A stretch of DNA of 52,328 nucleotides from Segatella copri (GCF_019127135.1 NZ_JAHOEA010000028.1:1-52328); one strand, 5' to 3'. Positions 25,196 to 35,016 are shown, numbered from the stretch's first letter. Translations and numbers: made by a program. The notes: generated by a model from the letters alone, not told the origin.

Positions 25196-28100
25196 CTATT
25201 TCTGCAGGGTGATACCCATTAATCCTACTACCACTTCATTACTGAGCGTTCTCAAAGTCAGGCGTCGCAGTTTCTTCTTTCCGTCTAACGGCATATCGAG
25301 CAAGATTGCCGCTCCACCATCAATCTCAGCCACAGCTTTCTTGAATCCAGGCACATCAGCCATATTTCTGTTAACTTCCAAATGAAGATCACGGAAGAGA
25401 TGACGGCTCACCTTTCCCGATGCCAATCCTATGCGATAAGGACGAAGTTGCGGCTGAGGGAAGGCCGTGGCATTCTCCAGGAAATCCTGCTCTATCGGGC
25501 ACCAGTTAACCGGTGGAGTCAGCATCAGTTCTTCACTGGTTCCATCAGCATATTCAACTCTTACCACTGCATTTTCTATAGCATACTGCATCGGATTGGT
25601 AGAACCCGCCAACAGGAGATAGACATGAGAAGCCTTGCCTCTCAACATGACGGAGATGCTGTCAGGATAGTTGTCCCAGAGAGAAGTATAGGCGATATTC
25701 TTTCCTTCTTTCGGAGAACGGAACGGCAAATTTCCATCTATTTTCGCCATAAACACCCCATCCCTGATAAGGCTTCGGAACTTTGTATCATCGATGTTTG
25801 CCGTTTTCTTGGTAGAACACCAGTCACCGATGCCTTGGGTTGGAACACAGAGTGTGGTGTATGGTGAACGAGGCGAAAGATACAGGTTCTTGAAGATGTC
25901 GCTCACGTTTGCATTAAACGCCTTATCCATGTTCACCTCTCGGCACTCCTTCGGGTTTACTTCGGCAAAGTCATTGCCCACGCCCTTGGTAGAAGCCCAG
26001 GCATCCACAGCTTGCTCAGCAATGCTTTCTGCCAATGGATATTTTCCAACCTTCTCCTTTTCATCTTTCTTCGGCGTAATGGTAGGCATCTCGATATGCT
26101 GCACCTTATCTGTAGAGAAAGCAGTATCCTTATACTTGCCGCCTCCCAGGTTCTGGCGAATCACTAGTTTCAAAGGTCGCTTGAAGTTCTGGATAACATC
26201 GAACACATCCTTCCCGTTCACCCGCTTAAACGAATAATCGAGATAAGGAGTATGCACCGAAGCACTATCCCAGGCAGCAGGAAAGCCCGGACGGAGGATA
26301 CACTCACCCTCCAGAGCATTCGGCGTTATACCATACAGACCTTGGATAAGGGCACGCGAAGAAATGCCGGTAACATCAGCAAAATCACGATAGCCTTCAC
26401 CTGTGGCAACATCCATCTTCGATAACTGTCCGAAGTTGGCAGGACTGCTGCCAAGATACATGAAGTCGAGAATATTTGCCTTCAGCAACTGATAAGCCTC
26501 TTCCGTTCTGCCCGCCTGATAGTAAGCCAGAACGGTATGCATCACTTCAGCCATCGCCACATTGTTGATACTCCATTCGTAAGGAGCCCAGTCTGAAGTG
26601 CTCAGGGTCTGATATTCCACATTATTATATATATAAGGGATGTGCGGAATATGCCGGTCAACATATCTGGTAGCCCAAAAGTTCTGTTCCGGCGTTCCCG
26701 CCCCACAGTCTATCGGGGTATAGATGCTCCAAAGAGCCGCATCGCGATGCACCCGCTTCAATCCCATGAAATCCTGATATTCTGCCCAATGTCCGGCATC
26801 CTTCAGCCATAATCTTTCGTTCATGGCTTTCAGAATTCTATCAGCTTCCTCCTGATAAGGCCCCGGATTCTCACCGATGATTCCGGCGATGCGAGCTGCC
26901 AGAAGATTAGCCCGATAGTTATAGGCGGAAGAATGGGTCACGGCACCGCTGTTGTATTGCAGGGCATCACTTGCCCAGATACAGCAATAAGCATCATAAA
27001 GGCCATCATTGTCGGGATCCCAAGCCTGCTTTTCCCAAGCTAGATGACTCTTGATGACAGGCCACATCTTGCGCATATAAGCCGTATCTGCATCAAACTG
27101 GAAATGCCAAAGCAATTCATCTATATAAACCAGGTTCATGTCGTAATGATGAAACTGGTTGTTCTTCTCCGGATTTCTGCAGATATAGCCGTTACTATAC
27201 ATAGGAGTACCCCATTTATAGGTACCGCGCGCCAGGTTGTTCTTCTCGTCCATGAGATGCGGTTCGGTAACCGGCACATCGGTTACCTGACTTTTGGCGT
27301 ATGCATCAAAATGGATACGCTGTCTATCCTGCATGCCGAGGAAATCGCCCATATAGGCACCTCGCCAGCCGGGCAAAGACATGCGCCAGCCCACAGCTCC
27401 ATGCTGCCAAACCTTCCCGTCCCAGGCACCATCGGCAGCCATGACCAGAGCGCCACCTATCGGATTGATATAGGCATCGGGGGTATGGAAGACGACAGAT
27501 GAAGCAAGTTTGTTACGCCATTGCTCTGCTGCATCATACCGGGACTGCATCTTCGCATTTTCTGCAGTAGAAAGCTGGTTTTCTCCATCTACCGAGAAAT
27601 AAAAGATGGAACCGGGAGAAAGCCTGGATACAGACCCGAGAACTGACGTTTCTGATGTGGCAGGTTCAAAGGTTCCAGGTTTCAGGAAACTTCCGATGTC
27701 ACCCGAACGGACTGGTTTAGGAACAGCGGTCTGGCTCAAGACTGCCTCTACCTTCAGTTTTCTGTTATCGAATCCACGAACAGTAAAACGCCAGACAGCT
27801 CCTTCTGTATCAGGAAAAGCCAGGACGGAAATATCGAGTTCACCCTTTCCCCATCGCCTGTCTTTCAGGAGATAGTTACGGCGTCCTGCCTCATAACTCG
27901 CCTTGCAGTATTCAGCCTCATCGAGCCACATCATCTGTTCCCCATTCGAAATCCGAAAACGGATATTGCCCGTCTGGTTCTTCTTGTAGGTGGCAAAGAC
28001 AGGGCGGTCGCTGGTTTCTAACCGCCATTCAGCCGTACTGCCATAGAGAGCACGGGTATAACGGCTGCTGCCATTCACACAGACGAAGGCATTACCTTCG

Positions 28101-28207
28101 GGCATATAATGAGCAGTGCGCTGTAAGATATCTCGCGCTCCCATCGTGAGAGTACAAGATAACGCCAGCGCACTGAGCATTCCTATTTTAGAAATCTTAT
28201 TGTTCAT
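25196..28207 (-). CDS. DUF4450-type (alpha/alpha)6 glycoside hydrolase-like protein
   Basis: A 1003-aa exported protein (signal peptide ending near GARD). The middle, about residues 250-680, is rich in the W/H/D patterns of (alpha/alpha)6-barrel glycosidases: WDGKVWQHGAVGWRMSLPGWRGAYMGD, then WDPDNDGLYDAYCCIWASDALQYNSG and STSDWAPYEWSINNVAMAE. I recognise the layout as DUF4450, found in Bacteroidota pectin loci, but cannot name the exact GH family or substrate. The C-terminal 300 residues look like a beta-sandwich. It is the first gene of the operon with GH2 and diverges from the AraC regulator across 800 bp of repeat-rich DNA. Confidence 0.75.
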   Translation of the reverse strand: MNNKISKIGMLSALALSCTLTMGARDILQRTAHYMPEGNAFVCVNGSSRYTRALYGSTAEWRLETSDRPVFATYKKNQTGNIRFRISNGEQMMWLDEAEYCKASYEAGRRNYLLKDRRWGKGELDISVLAFPDTEGAVWRFTVRGFDNRKLKVEAVLSQTAVPKPVRSGDIGSFLKPGTFEPATSETSVLGSVSRLSPGSIFYFSVDGENQLSTAENAKMQSRYDAAEQWRNKLASSVVFHTPDAYINPIGGALVMAADGAWDGKVWQHGAVGWRMSLPGWRGAYMGDFLGMQDRQRIHFDAYAKSQVTDVPVTEPHLMDEKNNLARGTYKWGTPMYSNGYICRNPEKNNQFHHYDMNLVYIDELLWHFQFDADTAYMRKMWPVIKSHLAWEKQAWDPDNDGLYDAYCCIWASDALQYNSGAVTHSSAYNYRANLLAARIAGIIGENPGPYQEEADRILKAMNERLWLKDAGHWAEYQDFMGLKRVHRDAALWSIYTPIDCGAGTPEQNFWATRYVDRHIPHIPYIYNNVEYQTLSTSDWAPYEWSINNVAMAEVMHTVLAYYQAGRTEEAYQLLKANILDFMYLGSSPANFGQLSKMDVATGEGYRDFADVTGISSRALIQGLYGITPNALEGECILRPGFPAAWDSASVHTPYLDYSFKRVNGKDVFDVIQNFKRPLKLVIRQNLGGGKYKDTAFSTDKVQHIEMPTITPKKDEKEKVGKYPLAESIAEQAVDAWASTKGVGNDFAEVNPKECREVNMDKAFNANVSDIFKNLYLSPRSPYTTLCVPTQGIGDWCSTKKTANIDDTKFRSLIRDGVFMAKIDGNLPFRSPKEGKNIAYTSLWDNYPDSISVMLRGKASHVYLLLAGSTNPMQYAIENAVVRVEYADGTSEELMLTPPVNWCPIEQDFLENATAFPQPQLRPYRIGLASGKVSRHLFRDLHLEVNRNMADVPGFKKAVAEIDGGAAILLDMPLDGKKKLRRLTLRTLSNEVVVGLMGITLQK

Positions 28208-28460
28208 AACGTTTTCAAGCTTTTGTTTTTATATTTATAAACTCGAAAACGGGCATTTTATTTTATCACGACTCCGGTTTTTCTTATTTCAAATATTTTG
28301 CCAATGGACTCTTCATCTTCTTCAACCCCTTAGCCACACACCTTGCATTGTGCCGGGCTATAAAGACCCCTATTTTGCATCCAAAGCAAGCCCTTAAAAA
28401 ATGTAAACGCCCATTTGGATTCTTAAAATATGTTTAAGAAAAACAGGAAACCACCCTTCA

Positions 28461-28661
28461 CACCCTTCACCTTTAATAAATTGATTTACAGATTGTTAAA
28501 TAAAAAGGTGAAGGGTGAAGGTTTGAAAACTCTATTTATATATGTACGCGTGGGTAAAGGGAAAAAGGGTAAAATCAAAAAAGTACCCTAGGGCCAAAAA
28601 TCGAAAAAGCCCTAAAAAGAATATAATATAAAGATTTAAAATATACCCTTCACCCTTCACC
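28461..28661. repeat. CACCCTTCACC inverted and direct repeats
   Basis: CACCCTTCACCTTT (28461-28474) is perfectly inverted at 28504-28517, and CACCCTTCACC recurs directly at 28651-28661. The DNA between is A-rich. The pair can form a long hairpin. 28208-28460 shows no gene or clear promoter. Confidence 0.65.
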
Positions 28662-28689
28662 TCGTCACCCCAACACAGCTTCCAAGTCT

Positions 28690-28794
28690 TCTTTATCGAA
28701 GATATTTTCTTATCCTTCGGAGATATTCTGCTATCTTTCGGAGATATTCTGCTATCTTTCGGAGTAAATTTCTTATCTTTCGGAGATATTCTTT
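28690..28794. repeat. 21-bp tandem repeat TATCTTTCGGAGATATTCTGC
   Basis: Four units starting at 28711, 28732, 28753 and 28774 keep an exact 21-bp period with few changes; a degenerate fifth precedes them. Units abut, so it is not a CRISPR. It lies upstream of the AraC gene's promoters. Confidence 0.8.
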
Positions 28795-28880
28795 AGAAAG
28801 ATTCCATGGATTTTTCCGCACTTTATTTCCCGAATCCACGCAAATCGCACAAATCGCATAGGTAGGAAACGGAAATGTTG

Positions 28881-28888
28881 TATCTTTG
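28881..28888 (+). promoter_or_regulatory. possible upstream -7 box before the AraC gene
   Basis: TATCTTTG fits TAnnTTTG but has no -33 partner; it may be a second, weaker promoter 90 bp before the main one. Confidence 0.35.
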
Positions 28889-28946
28889 CAACGTCAATCA
28901 AAAGTAACGCTGAAATGCTGGATTCCTGAAAAAAACGACATAAAAA

Positions 28947-28978
28947 TTTGGAAGTTAGAATTATTCAGCGTAATTTTG
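28947..28978 (+). promoter_or_regulatory. promoter of the rhamnose-locus AraC regulator
   Basis: TTTG (28947-28950), a 20-nt gap and TAATTTTG (28971-28978) make a full Bacteroidota promoter 28 nt before the AraC start. Confidence 0.8.
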
Positions 28979-29006
28979 CAGATGAAAATCATAAAACAGA
29001 AACAAT

Positions 29007-29882
29007 ATGCAAACAAGTAAATACCTATTAGCAACAGAAAGAGATGCCGAATGGGGACTCACCATCAGCACCGTGGGACGAGAAGAAATCGCCCCAGGAG
29101 AAGCCTATCCAACAAAAGGACATGCTGACGGATATTACTTCGATCTTCAGAAGGGAAGAATACTCGACGAATACCAACTGCTTTACCAGCCAGAAGGTGA
29201 AGGAGTGTTCAGTTCTGCCCATCTTCCAGAAACAAAGATCAAGGCTGGAGATATCTTCCTACTCTTTCCCGGTGAATGGCATAGCTATCATCCATCAGGC
29301 ACCAAGGGATGGAAAAGCTATTGGATCGGCTTCAAGGGCAAGAACATCGACGACCGCGTGAAGGCAGGTTTTCTTTCTCCTGAAAGGCCAATCTACCATG
29401 TAGGTTACAGTAACGAGATTATCGCTCTCTACGAAGAGGCTTACAAAACCGCACAGGAAGAGGCTGCTTTTGCACAGCAGACTATGGCGGGTATCGTAAA
29501 CCATCTGATAGGCAAAATGTATTCTCTGGAAAGAAATATCGTATTGAGCAAGGATGCCAAGCATGTTGACATGATTAATAAAGCCCGTTTGCGTATCCGC
29601 GAAACGCTGGAAGATACGCTCACCATCCAGGAGATTGCGCAGGAACTGGGCATCAGCTACTCTTCTTTCCGTAAACTCTTCAAGGAGCATACCGGATTCG
29701 CTCCCGCCCTCTATCAGCAGAATCTGAAACTGCAGAGAGCCAAAGAACTGCTATCTACCACCGACGAGAGCATCAAGGGAATTGCCTACCGCCTCAATTT
29801 CGAATCACCTGACTACTTCTCGGCAAAATTCAAGAATCAGACCGGTATGAAACCATCAGATTTCAGAAATATGACGAGATAG
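29007..29882 (+). CDS. AraC-family regulator of the rhamnose/rhamnogalacturonan locus
   Basis: A 291-aa protein with an N-terminal cupin-like sensor (about residues 30-160: GDIFLLFPGEWHSYHP) and a C-terminal AraC DNA-binding domain (about 190-291). Its two helix-turn-helices are TIQEIAQELGISYSSFRKLFKEHTGF and IKGIAYRLNFESPDYFSAKFKNQTGMKPSDFR. It stands 106 nt upstream of rhaB on the same strand and diverges from the GH2/DUF4450 operon, so it very probably responds to rhamnose or an oligomer and activates this locus, like RhaS/RhaR. The ligand is inferred from context. Confidence 0.85.
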   Translation: MQTSKYLLATERDAEWGLTISTVGREEIAPGEAYPTKGHADGYYFDLQKGRILDEYQLLYQPEGEGVFSSAHLPETKIKAGDIFLLFPGEWHSYHPSGTKGWKSYWIGFKGKNIDDRVKAGFLSPERPIYHVGYSNEIIALYEEAYKTAQEEAAFAQQTMAGIVNHLIGKMYSLERNIVLSKDAKHVDMINKARLRIRETLEDTLTIQEIAQELGISYSSFRKLFKEHTGFAPALYQQNLKLQRAKELLSTTDESIKGIAYRLNFESPDYFSAKFKNQTGMKPSDFRNMTR

Positions 29883-29913
29883 TCAAAAAATAAGGCTCTA
29901 AAATCAATTTCTC

Positions 29914-29945
29914 TTGTTCCATATCCTTTTTTTGGTCTACCTTTG
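29914..29945 (+). promoter_or_regulatory. promoter of rhaB
   Basis: TTG (29914-29916) and TACCTTTG (29938-29945) are 21 nt apart; the -33 box is weak, as expected for a promoter needing an activator. Confidence 0.6.
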
Positions 29946-29988
29946 CAAACGTGAACAAATAACAGCAACTTAAAGACACATTTTCATA

Positions 29989-31488
29989 ATGGAACAAAAG
30001 AAATACTTTTTCGCCGTAGATTTAGGCGCTACTAGCGGAAGAACCATCGTAGGAAGCTTGTCAGATGGCAAGTTTGACTTAGAGGAGCTGACCCGCTTCG
30101 ACAACAACCTTATCGAAACAGGCGGTCACTTCTATTGGGATATCTACGCACTCTACTTTGAGATTATCAAAGGTTTGAAACTCGTAGCGCAGCGTGGCAT
30201 CCACATCCAGAGCATCGGTATTGACACCTGGGGATGCGACTTTGTATATGTAGACAAAAACGGAGATATCCTCCGCAACCCGATGGCTTACCGCGACCCT
30301 CATACCGTGGGCATGATGGAGAAATACTTTGACGAGAAAATCAGCAAGGAGAAGGTTTACGAAAAGACCGGCATCCAGTTTATGAACTTCAACTCATTGT
30401 TCCAGATGTATGCCATGCGCAAGGCAGGCAACGTGGCTTTGGAGAACGCTGACAAGATTCTCTTCATCCCTGATGCCCTGAGCTATATGCTCACCGGCAA
30501 CGCCATCTGCGAATATACCGTAGCATCAACTTCTCAGATTCTGAATCCGGTGACAGGCGATCTGGACAATGAATTAATAGAGAGTCTCGGATTGAAGAGA
30601 GAGCAGTTTGGCAAGATGACCCATCCGGCTACCATTATCGGCACACTGACCGAAGAGATACAGAAGATAACAGGACTGAATGCCGTTCCTGTCATCGCCG
30701 TAGCAGGACACGATACCGCCAGCGCCGTAGCTGCCGTACCAGCCAAAAACGAGGAGTTTGCCTATCTGAGTTCCGGTACCTGGAGTCTGATGGGTATCGA
30801 GACCAAGAATGCCATTATCAACGAGAAGAGCTACAAGCTCAACTTCACTAACGAGGGCGGCATTGAGGGCACTACCCGATTTCTGAAGAACATCTGCGGC
30901 ATGTGGATTTACGAGCGTTGCCGCAAGGAATGGAAAGACGAAGCTGCTGCCAACCAGAAGGATATGACTTGCCTGGGCCATGCAGAACTGATAGCTGAAG
31001 CCATGAAGCAGCCTGCCTTCCAAAGCATCATCAATCCGGACGATGCATGCTTTGCCAACCCATCGAGCATGGTAGAAGCCATCAAGCAGTATTGCGAAAA
31101 GACCGGTCAGCGCGTTCCTCAGAGCTATGGCGAATTCTGCCGCTGCATCTTCGAGAGCCTCGCGCTCCGTTATCGTCAGATTTTCACCTGGCTGAAGGAT
31201 TTTGCCGACTTCGACCTCAACGTGCTCCACATCATCGGTGGCGGTTCACTCAACCAATATCTCAACCAGTTTACAGCCAACAGTTGTGGTGTAACCGTAT
31301 TGGCAGGTCCTCAGGAAGGCACCGCCATCGGCAACATCATGCTCCAAGCGAAGGCTTCTGGTTTGGTTAAGGATATCTGGGAGATGCGTCAGATCATCGC
31401 CAACTCGCTGGAGCTCAAGAAATTCGAGCCACAAGACAAAGAGGCATGGGATGCGGCTTACGAAAAGTATTTAAAGGTAAAAGGGTAA
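29989..31488 (+). CDS. rhaB: L-rhamnulokinase
   Basis: A 499-aa FGGY-family sugar kinase. It opens with the phosphate-binding DLGATSGRTIVG (about 11-22), has IGIDTWGCDFVYVD (about 77-90), VAGHDTASAVAAVP (about 237-250) with the catalytic aspartate, and the C-terminal HIIGGGSLNQYLNQFTANSCGVTV loop. It phosphorylates L-rhamnulose at C1 with ATP. Length and motifs match the family. It begins the rhaB-rhaA-rhaT gene run; rhaD is on the other strand beyond rhaT. Confidence 0.95.
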   Translation: MEQKKYFFAVDLGATSGRTIVGSLSDGKFDLEELTRFDNNLIETGGHFYWDIYALYFEIIKGLKLVAQRGIHIQSIGIDTWGCDFVYVDKNGDILRNPMAYRDPHTVGMMEKYFDEKISKEKVYEKTGIQFMNFNSLFQMYAMRKAGNVALENADKILFIPDALSYMLTGNAICEYTVASTSQILNPVTGDLDNELIESLGLKREQFGKMTHPATIIGTLTEEIQKITGLNAVPVIAVAGHDTASAVAAVPAKNEEFAYLSSGTWSLMGIETKNAIINEKSYKLNFTNEGGIEGTTRFLKNICGMWIYERCRKEWKDEAAANQKDMTCLGHAELIAEAMKQPAFQSIINPDDACFANPSSMVEAIKQYCEKTGQRVPQSYGEFCRCIFESLALRYRQIFTWLKDFADFDLNVLHIIGGGSLNQYLNQFTANSCGVTVLAGPQEGTAIGNIMLQAKASGLVKDIWEMRQIIANSLELKKFEPQDKEAWDAAYEKYLKVKG

Positions 31489-31590
31489 AAAGGTAAAAGG
31501 GTAAAAAGGGAAAAGGGAAAAGAGGTAAAAAGAACCTTGCCCCGGTCGTCCCCGTTCCCAGCGATTCCATCGCTGGTCCCCTGCCTTAAT
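31489..31590. repeat. GGTAAAA simple repeats and REP-like palindrome
   Basis: After the rhaB stop come about ten AAGGTAAAAGGG-type units, then CCAGCGATtccATCGCTGG (31558-31576), a perfect palindrome with 8-bp arms. The same arrangement follows the GH105 gene (39092-39143). It may act as a transcript-end or mRNA-stabilising hairpin. Confidence 0.7.
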
Positions 31591-31655
31591 CTTAAATGAA
31601 AAAAGGCAAAAGCTTAAAAAAAACAAACAATAACAAACAAAATACATAAAAAACA

Positions 31656-32909
31656 ATGAAAGCAGATTTGATTTTAAAGAATTATGAGATTGCTAAGGAG
31701 CGCTATGCTGCTCTGGGTGTAGATACAGACAAGGCTATTGAGACTTTGGAGAAGACTCCAATCTCTCTGCACTGCTGGCAGGCTGACGATGTGGTTGGCT
31801 TCGAGCGCGGCGAGGCTGCTTCTGGTGGTATCCAGAGCACAGGTAACTATCCTGGCAAGGCTCGCAACATCGATGAACTCCGTCAGGATATCGAGAAAGT
31901 AAACTCTCTCCTGGCTGGTACTTTCCGCCTCAACCTCCACGAAATTTACGGTGAGTTCGGTGGCAAGCAGATTGACCGCAACGAGGTAACCGTAGATCAG
32001 TTTACAGGTTGGATGCAGTGGGCTAAGGAGCAGAACATGAAGCTCGACTTCAACTCTACTTCTTTCTCTCACCCATTGAGCGGAAGTCTCACATTGTCAA
32101 ATCCTGACCCAGCTATCCGCGAGTTCTGGATTGAGCACACCAAGCGTTGCCGCCGTATTGCAGACGCTATGGGTAAGTTCCAGAACGACCCATGTATCAT
32201 GAACATCTGGGTACATGATGGTTCCAAGGACATCACCGTAGAGAAGGGTCGCTATCGCGAGATCTTGAAAAACTCTCTTGATGAGATTCTGGCAGAGGAG
32301 TTGCCTAACATGAAGTCTTGCCTGGAGGCTAAGCTCTTCGGTATCGGCTTGGAGGCATATACCGTAGGTTCTCACGACTTCTACGCTGGCTACTGCGCTA
32401 AGAACAACGTGATGTACACTCTCGATACAGGTCACTATGAGCCAACAGAGAACGTATCAGATGCTGTTTCTGCACTCCTGCTCTTCGTTCCAGAGTTGAT
32501 GCTCCACGTATCTCGCCCAATGCACTGGGATTCAGACCACGTAACCCTCTTCGACGACAATACCCGCAACCTCTTCTCAGAGTTGGTTCGTGCCAACGCA
32601 CTCGACCGTGCTCACATCGGTCTCGACTACTTCGACGGTTCTATCAACCGCATCGGTGCTTACATCATCGGTGTACGTGCAGCCCAGAAGTCATTGTTGC
32701 AGGCATTCCTTGAGCCACTGGATACCCTCCGCAAGTACGAGGACGAGGGCAAGCTCTTCCAGCGTCTAGCTCTCTTGGAGGAAGAGAAGACATTGCCATT
32801 CGGTGCTGTATACGATTACTTCAACCTGAAGAACAACATCCCTGTTGGCGAAGAGTACATCGCTGACATAGAGAAGTACGAAGCGGAAGTACTTGCTAAC
32901 CGCAAGTAA
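31656..32909 (+). CDS. rhaA: L-rhamnose isomerase
   Basis: A 417-aa cytoplasmic enzyme that converts L-rhamnose to L-rhamnulose with a divalent metal; the E. coli enzyme is about the same length. Typical blocks are LHCWQADDVVGFE (about 38-50), FRLNLHEIYGEFGG, FNSTSFSHPLSGSLTLSNPD, IWVHDGSKDITVEK and SRPMHWDSDHV, which supply the metal ligands of the (beta/alpha)8 barrel. It lies 167 nt after rhaB, separated by the REP-like palindrome, and is followed by rhaT. Codon use is strongly biased (many CTC, CGC, AAC), suggesting high expression. Confidence 0.95.
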   Translation: MKADLILKNYEIAKERYAALGVDTDKAIETLEKTPISLHCWQADDVVGFERGEAASGGIQSTGNYPGKARNIDELRQDIEKVNSLLAGTFRLNLHEIYGEFGGKQIDRNEVTVDQFTGWMQWAKEQNMKLDFNSTSFSHPLSGSLTLSNPDPAIREFWIEHTKRCRRIADAMGKFQNDPCIMNIWVHDGSKDITVEKGRYREILKNSLDEILAEELPNMKSCLEAKLFGIGLEAYTVGSHDFYAGYCAKNNVMYTLDTGHYEPTENVSDAVSALLLFVPELMLHVSRPMHWDSDHVTLFDDNTRNLFSELVRANALDRAHIGLDYFDGSINRIGAYIIGVRAAQKSLLQAFLEPLDTLRKYEDEGKLFQRLALLEEEKTLPFGAVYDYFNLKNNIPVGEEYIADIEKYEAEVLANRK

Positions 32910-32927
32910 GTGAAGAACGAAGGGTGA

Positions 32928-32992
32928 AGAACGAAGAATTCAATTGTCTTATGGCTAAAAAAGCATTTGAATTCTTCACTCTTCATTCTTCT
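32928..32992. repeat. inverted repeat between rhaA and rhaT
   Basis: AAGAATTCAA (32934-32943) pairs with TTGAATTCTT (32967-32976), and GAAGAACGAAG-type sequence flanks it. Related CTTCATTCTTC tracts also occur at about 46265-46290. It could be a weak terminator or processing hairpin in the rhaA-rhaT mRNA. Confidence 0.5.
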
Positions 32993-33009
32993 CTCTAATA
33001 CATATTATT

Positions 33010-34041
33010 ATGGAAATATTAATAGGACTTTTAATCATAGCCATCGGCGCATTCTGCCAGTCCAGCTGCTACGTTCCTATCAACAAGATAAAAGATTGGA
33101 GTTGGGAATCATACTGGGTAGTTCAGGGTGTGTTCGCATGGCTTATTTTGCCTTTCTTAGGCGCAATGCTCGCTGTACCAAGCGGCCATTCCTTCTTTGA
33201 ATTATTCGACGGTTATGGCTTCAACGTAGCGATGACCATGCTCTTCGGTGTACTCTGGGGCGTAGGCGGACTGACCTTCGGTCTTTCCATGCGTTACCTG
33301 GGTGTAGCATTGGGACAGAGCATCGCCCTGGGAACTTGTGCAGGTCTAGGCACCATCATGGGACCTGTATTGCTCAACATCTTCTTTCCTGAAATGAACG
33401 CCCTTTCATCGCTCACCTTCAGCGTGATACTCGGCGTAGTGGTTACCCTGCTCGGTATCGCTATCATCGGAGTAGCTGGCAGTATGAAGGCTTCATCACT
33501 CTCAGAAGAAGAGAAGAAGGCAGCAGTAAAGGACTTCAACTTCCCTAAGGGTCTTGCCATCGCCTTGCTGGCTGGTTTCATGAGCGGATGTTTCAACGTT
33601 GGCCTTGCCTTCGGTTCCGACATCCATTTCGGTACATTCACTCCCGATATGTACAAGACTTTGCCTGCCACCTTCCTGGTTACCCTGGGCGGTTTCATCA
33701 CCAACGCCATCTACTGTTTCTATCAGAACACCAAGAATCATACCTGGAGCGATTACAAGAACCAGGAGGTTTGGAGCAATAACATTCTCTATTGTGCCTT
33801 GGCAGGTGCCTTGTGGTACAGTCAGTTCTTCGGACTGTCACTGGGCAAAGGGTTCCTTACCGAATCTCCTACCCTCATGACGCTTTCGTTCTGCATTCTG
33901 ATGGCGCTCAACGTAGTATTCTCTAATGTATGGGGCATCATCCTAAAGGAATGGAAGGGCTGCTCAAAGAAGACCATCGCCGTATTAATCGTCGGCATCA
34001 TCGTCTTGATCATCTCAAGTTTCTTGCCACAACTTATATAA
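33010..34041 (+). CDS. rhaT: L-rhamnose/proton symporter
   Basis: A 343-aa inner-membrane protein with about ten helices. It matches RhaT by its start (LLIIAIGAFCQSSCYVPINKIKDWSWESYW), by GVLWGVGGLTFGLSMRYLGVALGQSIALG and by its length. It brings L-rhamnose into the cytoplasm together with protons, where RhaA and RhaB act on it. It is the last gene of the rhaB-rhaA-rhaT run and is followed by a strong terminator. Confidence 0.92.
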   Translation: MEILIGLLIIAIGAFCQSSCYVPINKIKDWSWESYWVVQGVFAWLILPFLGAMLAVPSGHSFFELFDGYGFNVAMTMLFGVLWGVGGLTFGLSMRYLGVALGQSIALGTCAGLGTIMGPVLLNIFFPEMNALSSLTFSVILGVVVTLLGIAIIGVAGSMKASSLSEEEKKAAVKDFNFPKGLAIALLAGFMSGCFNVGLAFGSDIHFGTFTPDMYKTLPATFLVTLGGFITNAIYCFYQNTKNHTWSDYKNQEVWSNNILYCALAGALWYSQFFGLSLGKGFLTESPTLMTLSFCILMALNVVFSNVWGIILKEWKGCSKKTIAVLIVGIIVLIISSFLPQLI

Positions 34042-34047
34042 CAAAAA

Positions 34048-34086
34048 AGAGGACCCCGAGTATTTCACAATGCTCGGGGTCTTTTC
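34048..34086. terminator. terminator between convergent rhaT and rhaD
   Basis: GACCCCGAG (34052-34060) pairs with CTCGGGGTC (34073-34081), followed by TTTT; an A-run precedes it, so it may also stop rhaD transcripts. Confidence 0.85.
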
Positions 34087-34169
34087 ACTAAACTTAATTA
34101 TCTAAACCAAAAATTCTTATAGAAAACAATCTTTAAAACTAATAACTTATATTTTATCTATAAATCTAT

Positions 34170-34979
34170 TTATCTTGGTAAATTGAAAGCCTTGGTCATC
34201 TCTGCCATTTCCTCCTGGCTCATACCATCAGGCTCAAATCCCATACACTTGGAATCAATGTAGATTTTGGCGCTCTTAGAGAGTACGTCAATCTGGTCGA
34301 AGGCATCCATCACATCCAAGCCCTTGGCAAAGACGCCATGCTTCTCCCACATCACTACATCATAATCCTCCAACTCCTTCAAGGTCTCCTCAGCAAGTTT
34401 CAAACTGCCTGGCAACTGATAAGGAACAATACCCAAGCCGAGTGGACAGAACGCCTTGGTTTCTGGAATCATACTCCAAAGCAGATTGCTCAACACATCC
34501 TTGCCCATGAACTTCTTGTTGTGGCTCATTGCGATAAGCTCGATAGGATGAGTATGAACGGTAGCCTTGTAGTTAGAACCCTTCTCGATGAGACGGGCAT
34601 GAACGCTCAAGTGGCTTGGCAACTCAGATGTTGGCATTACAGGATTATCAGCGATGATAACATAGCTGGCGCAATCGTCCAGGATGCGGATGATAGAACC
34701 ATTCTCCATAGGCCAGCGAGCCAAGTCGCGCATGCGCTTGCCTGTTCCCTTGCAGAAGAAATAGCAGCCCTTCAATGCAGGCAATGCTGTACCAATCTGC
34801 TTTACTTCGCTGATAGCAGGCAGAGCCTTGATTTCGTCATCTACCAAGTCGGTGATGTTCACGGTGATGTTACCACCATTACGCTCAGCCCAACCATTCT
34901 GCCAGAGATAACCGGCAACTTCAGCAATCTTCTCGACCTCCTTTTTCAAGGCAGGACGACCTTCTAAAACACTATTCAT
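34170..34979 (-). CDS. rhaD: rhamnulose-1-phosphate aldolase
   Basis: I start at ATG 34979 (269 aa, MNSVLEGRPALKK), because the longer frame from 35045 runs through the promoter box at 35017-35024. The class II zinc-aldolase motifs are present: AERNGGNITV, the metal ligands in VHTHPIELIAMSHN, and VMWEKHGVFAKG. The enzyme splits L-rhamnulose-1-phosphate into DHAP and L-lactaldehyde, the last step of the pathway whose other enzymes lie on the plus strand. No lactaldehyde reductase or dehydrogenase gene is in the window. Confidence 0.93.
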   Translation of the reverse strand: MNSVLEGRPALKKEVEKIAEVAGYLWQNGWAERNGGNITVNITDLVDDEIKALPAISEVKQIGTALPALKGCYFFCKGTGKRMRDLARWPMENGSIIRILDDCASYVIIADNPVMPTSELPSHLSVHARLIEKGSNYKATVHTHPIELIAMSHNKKFMGKDVLSNLLWSMIPETKAFCPLGLGIVPYQLPGSLKLAEETLKELEDYDVVMWEKHGVFAKGLDVMDAFDQIDVLSKSAKIYIDSKCMGFEPDGMSQEEMAEMTKAFNLPR

Positions 34980-35016
34980 ATTAATCTTGTTATTAGCTTG
35001 TTTAAAATTTCTGCTG

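Noticed and set aside
28690..28794. CRISPR array
   Set aside because: Units abut with a 21-bp period and no unique spacers, and there are no cas genes.
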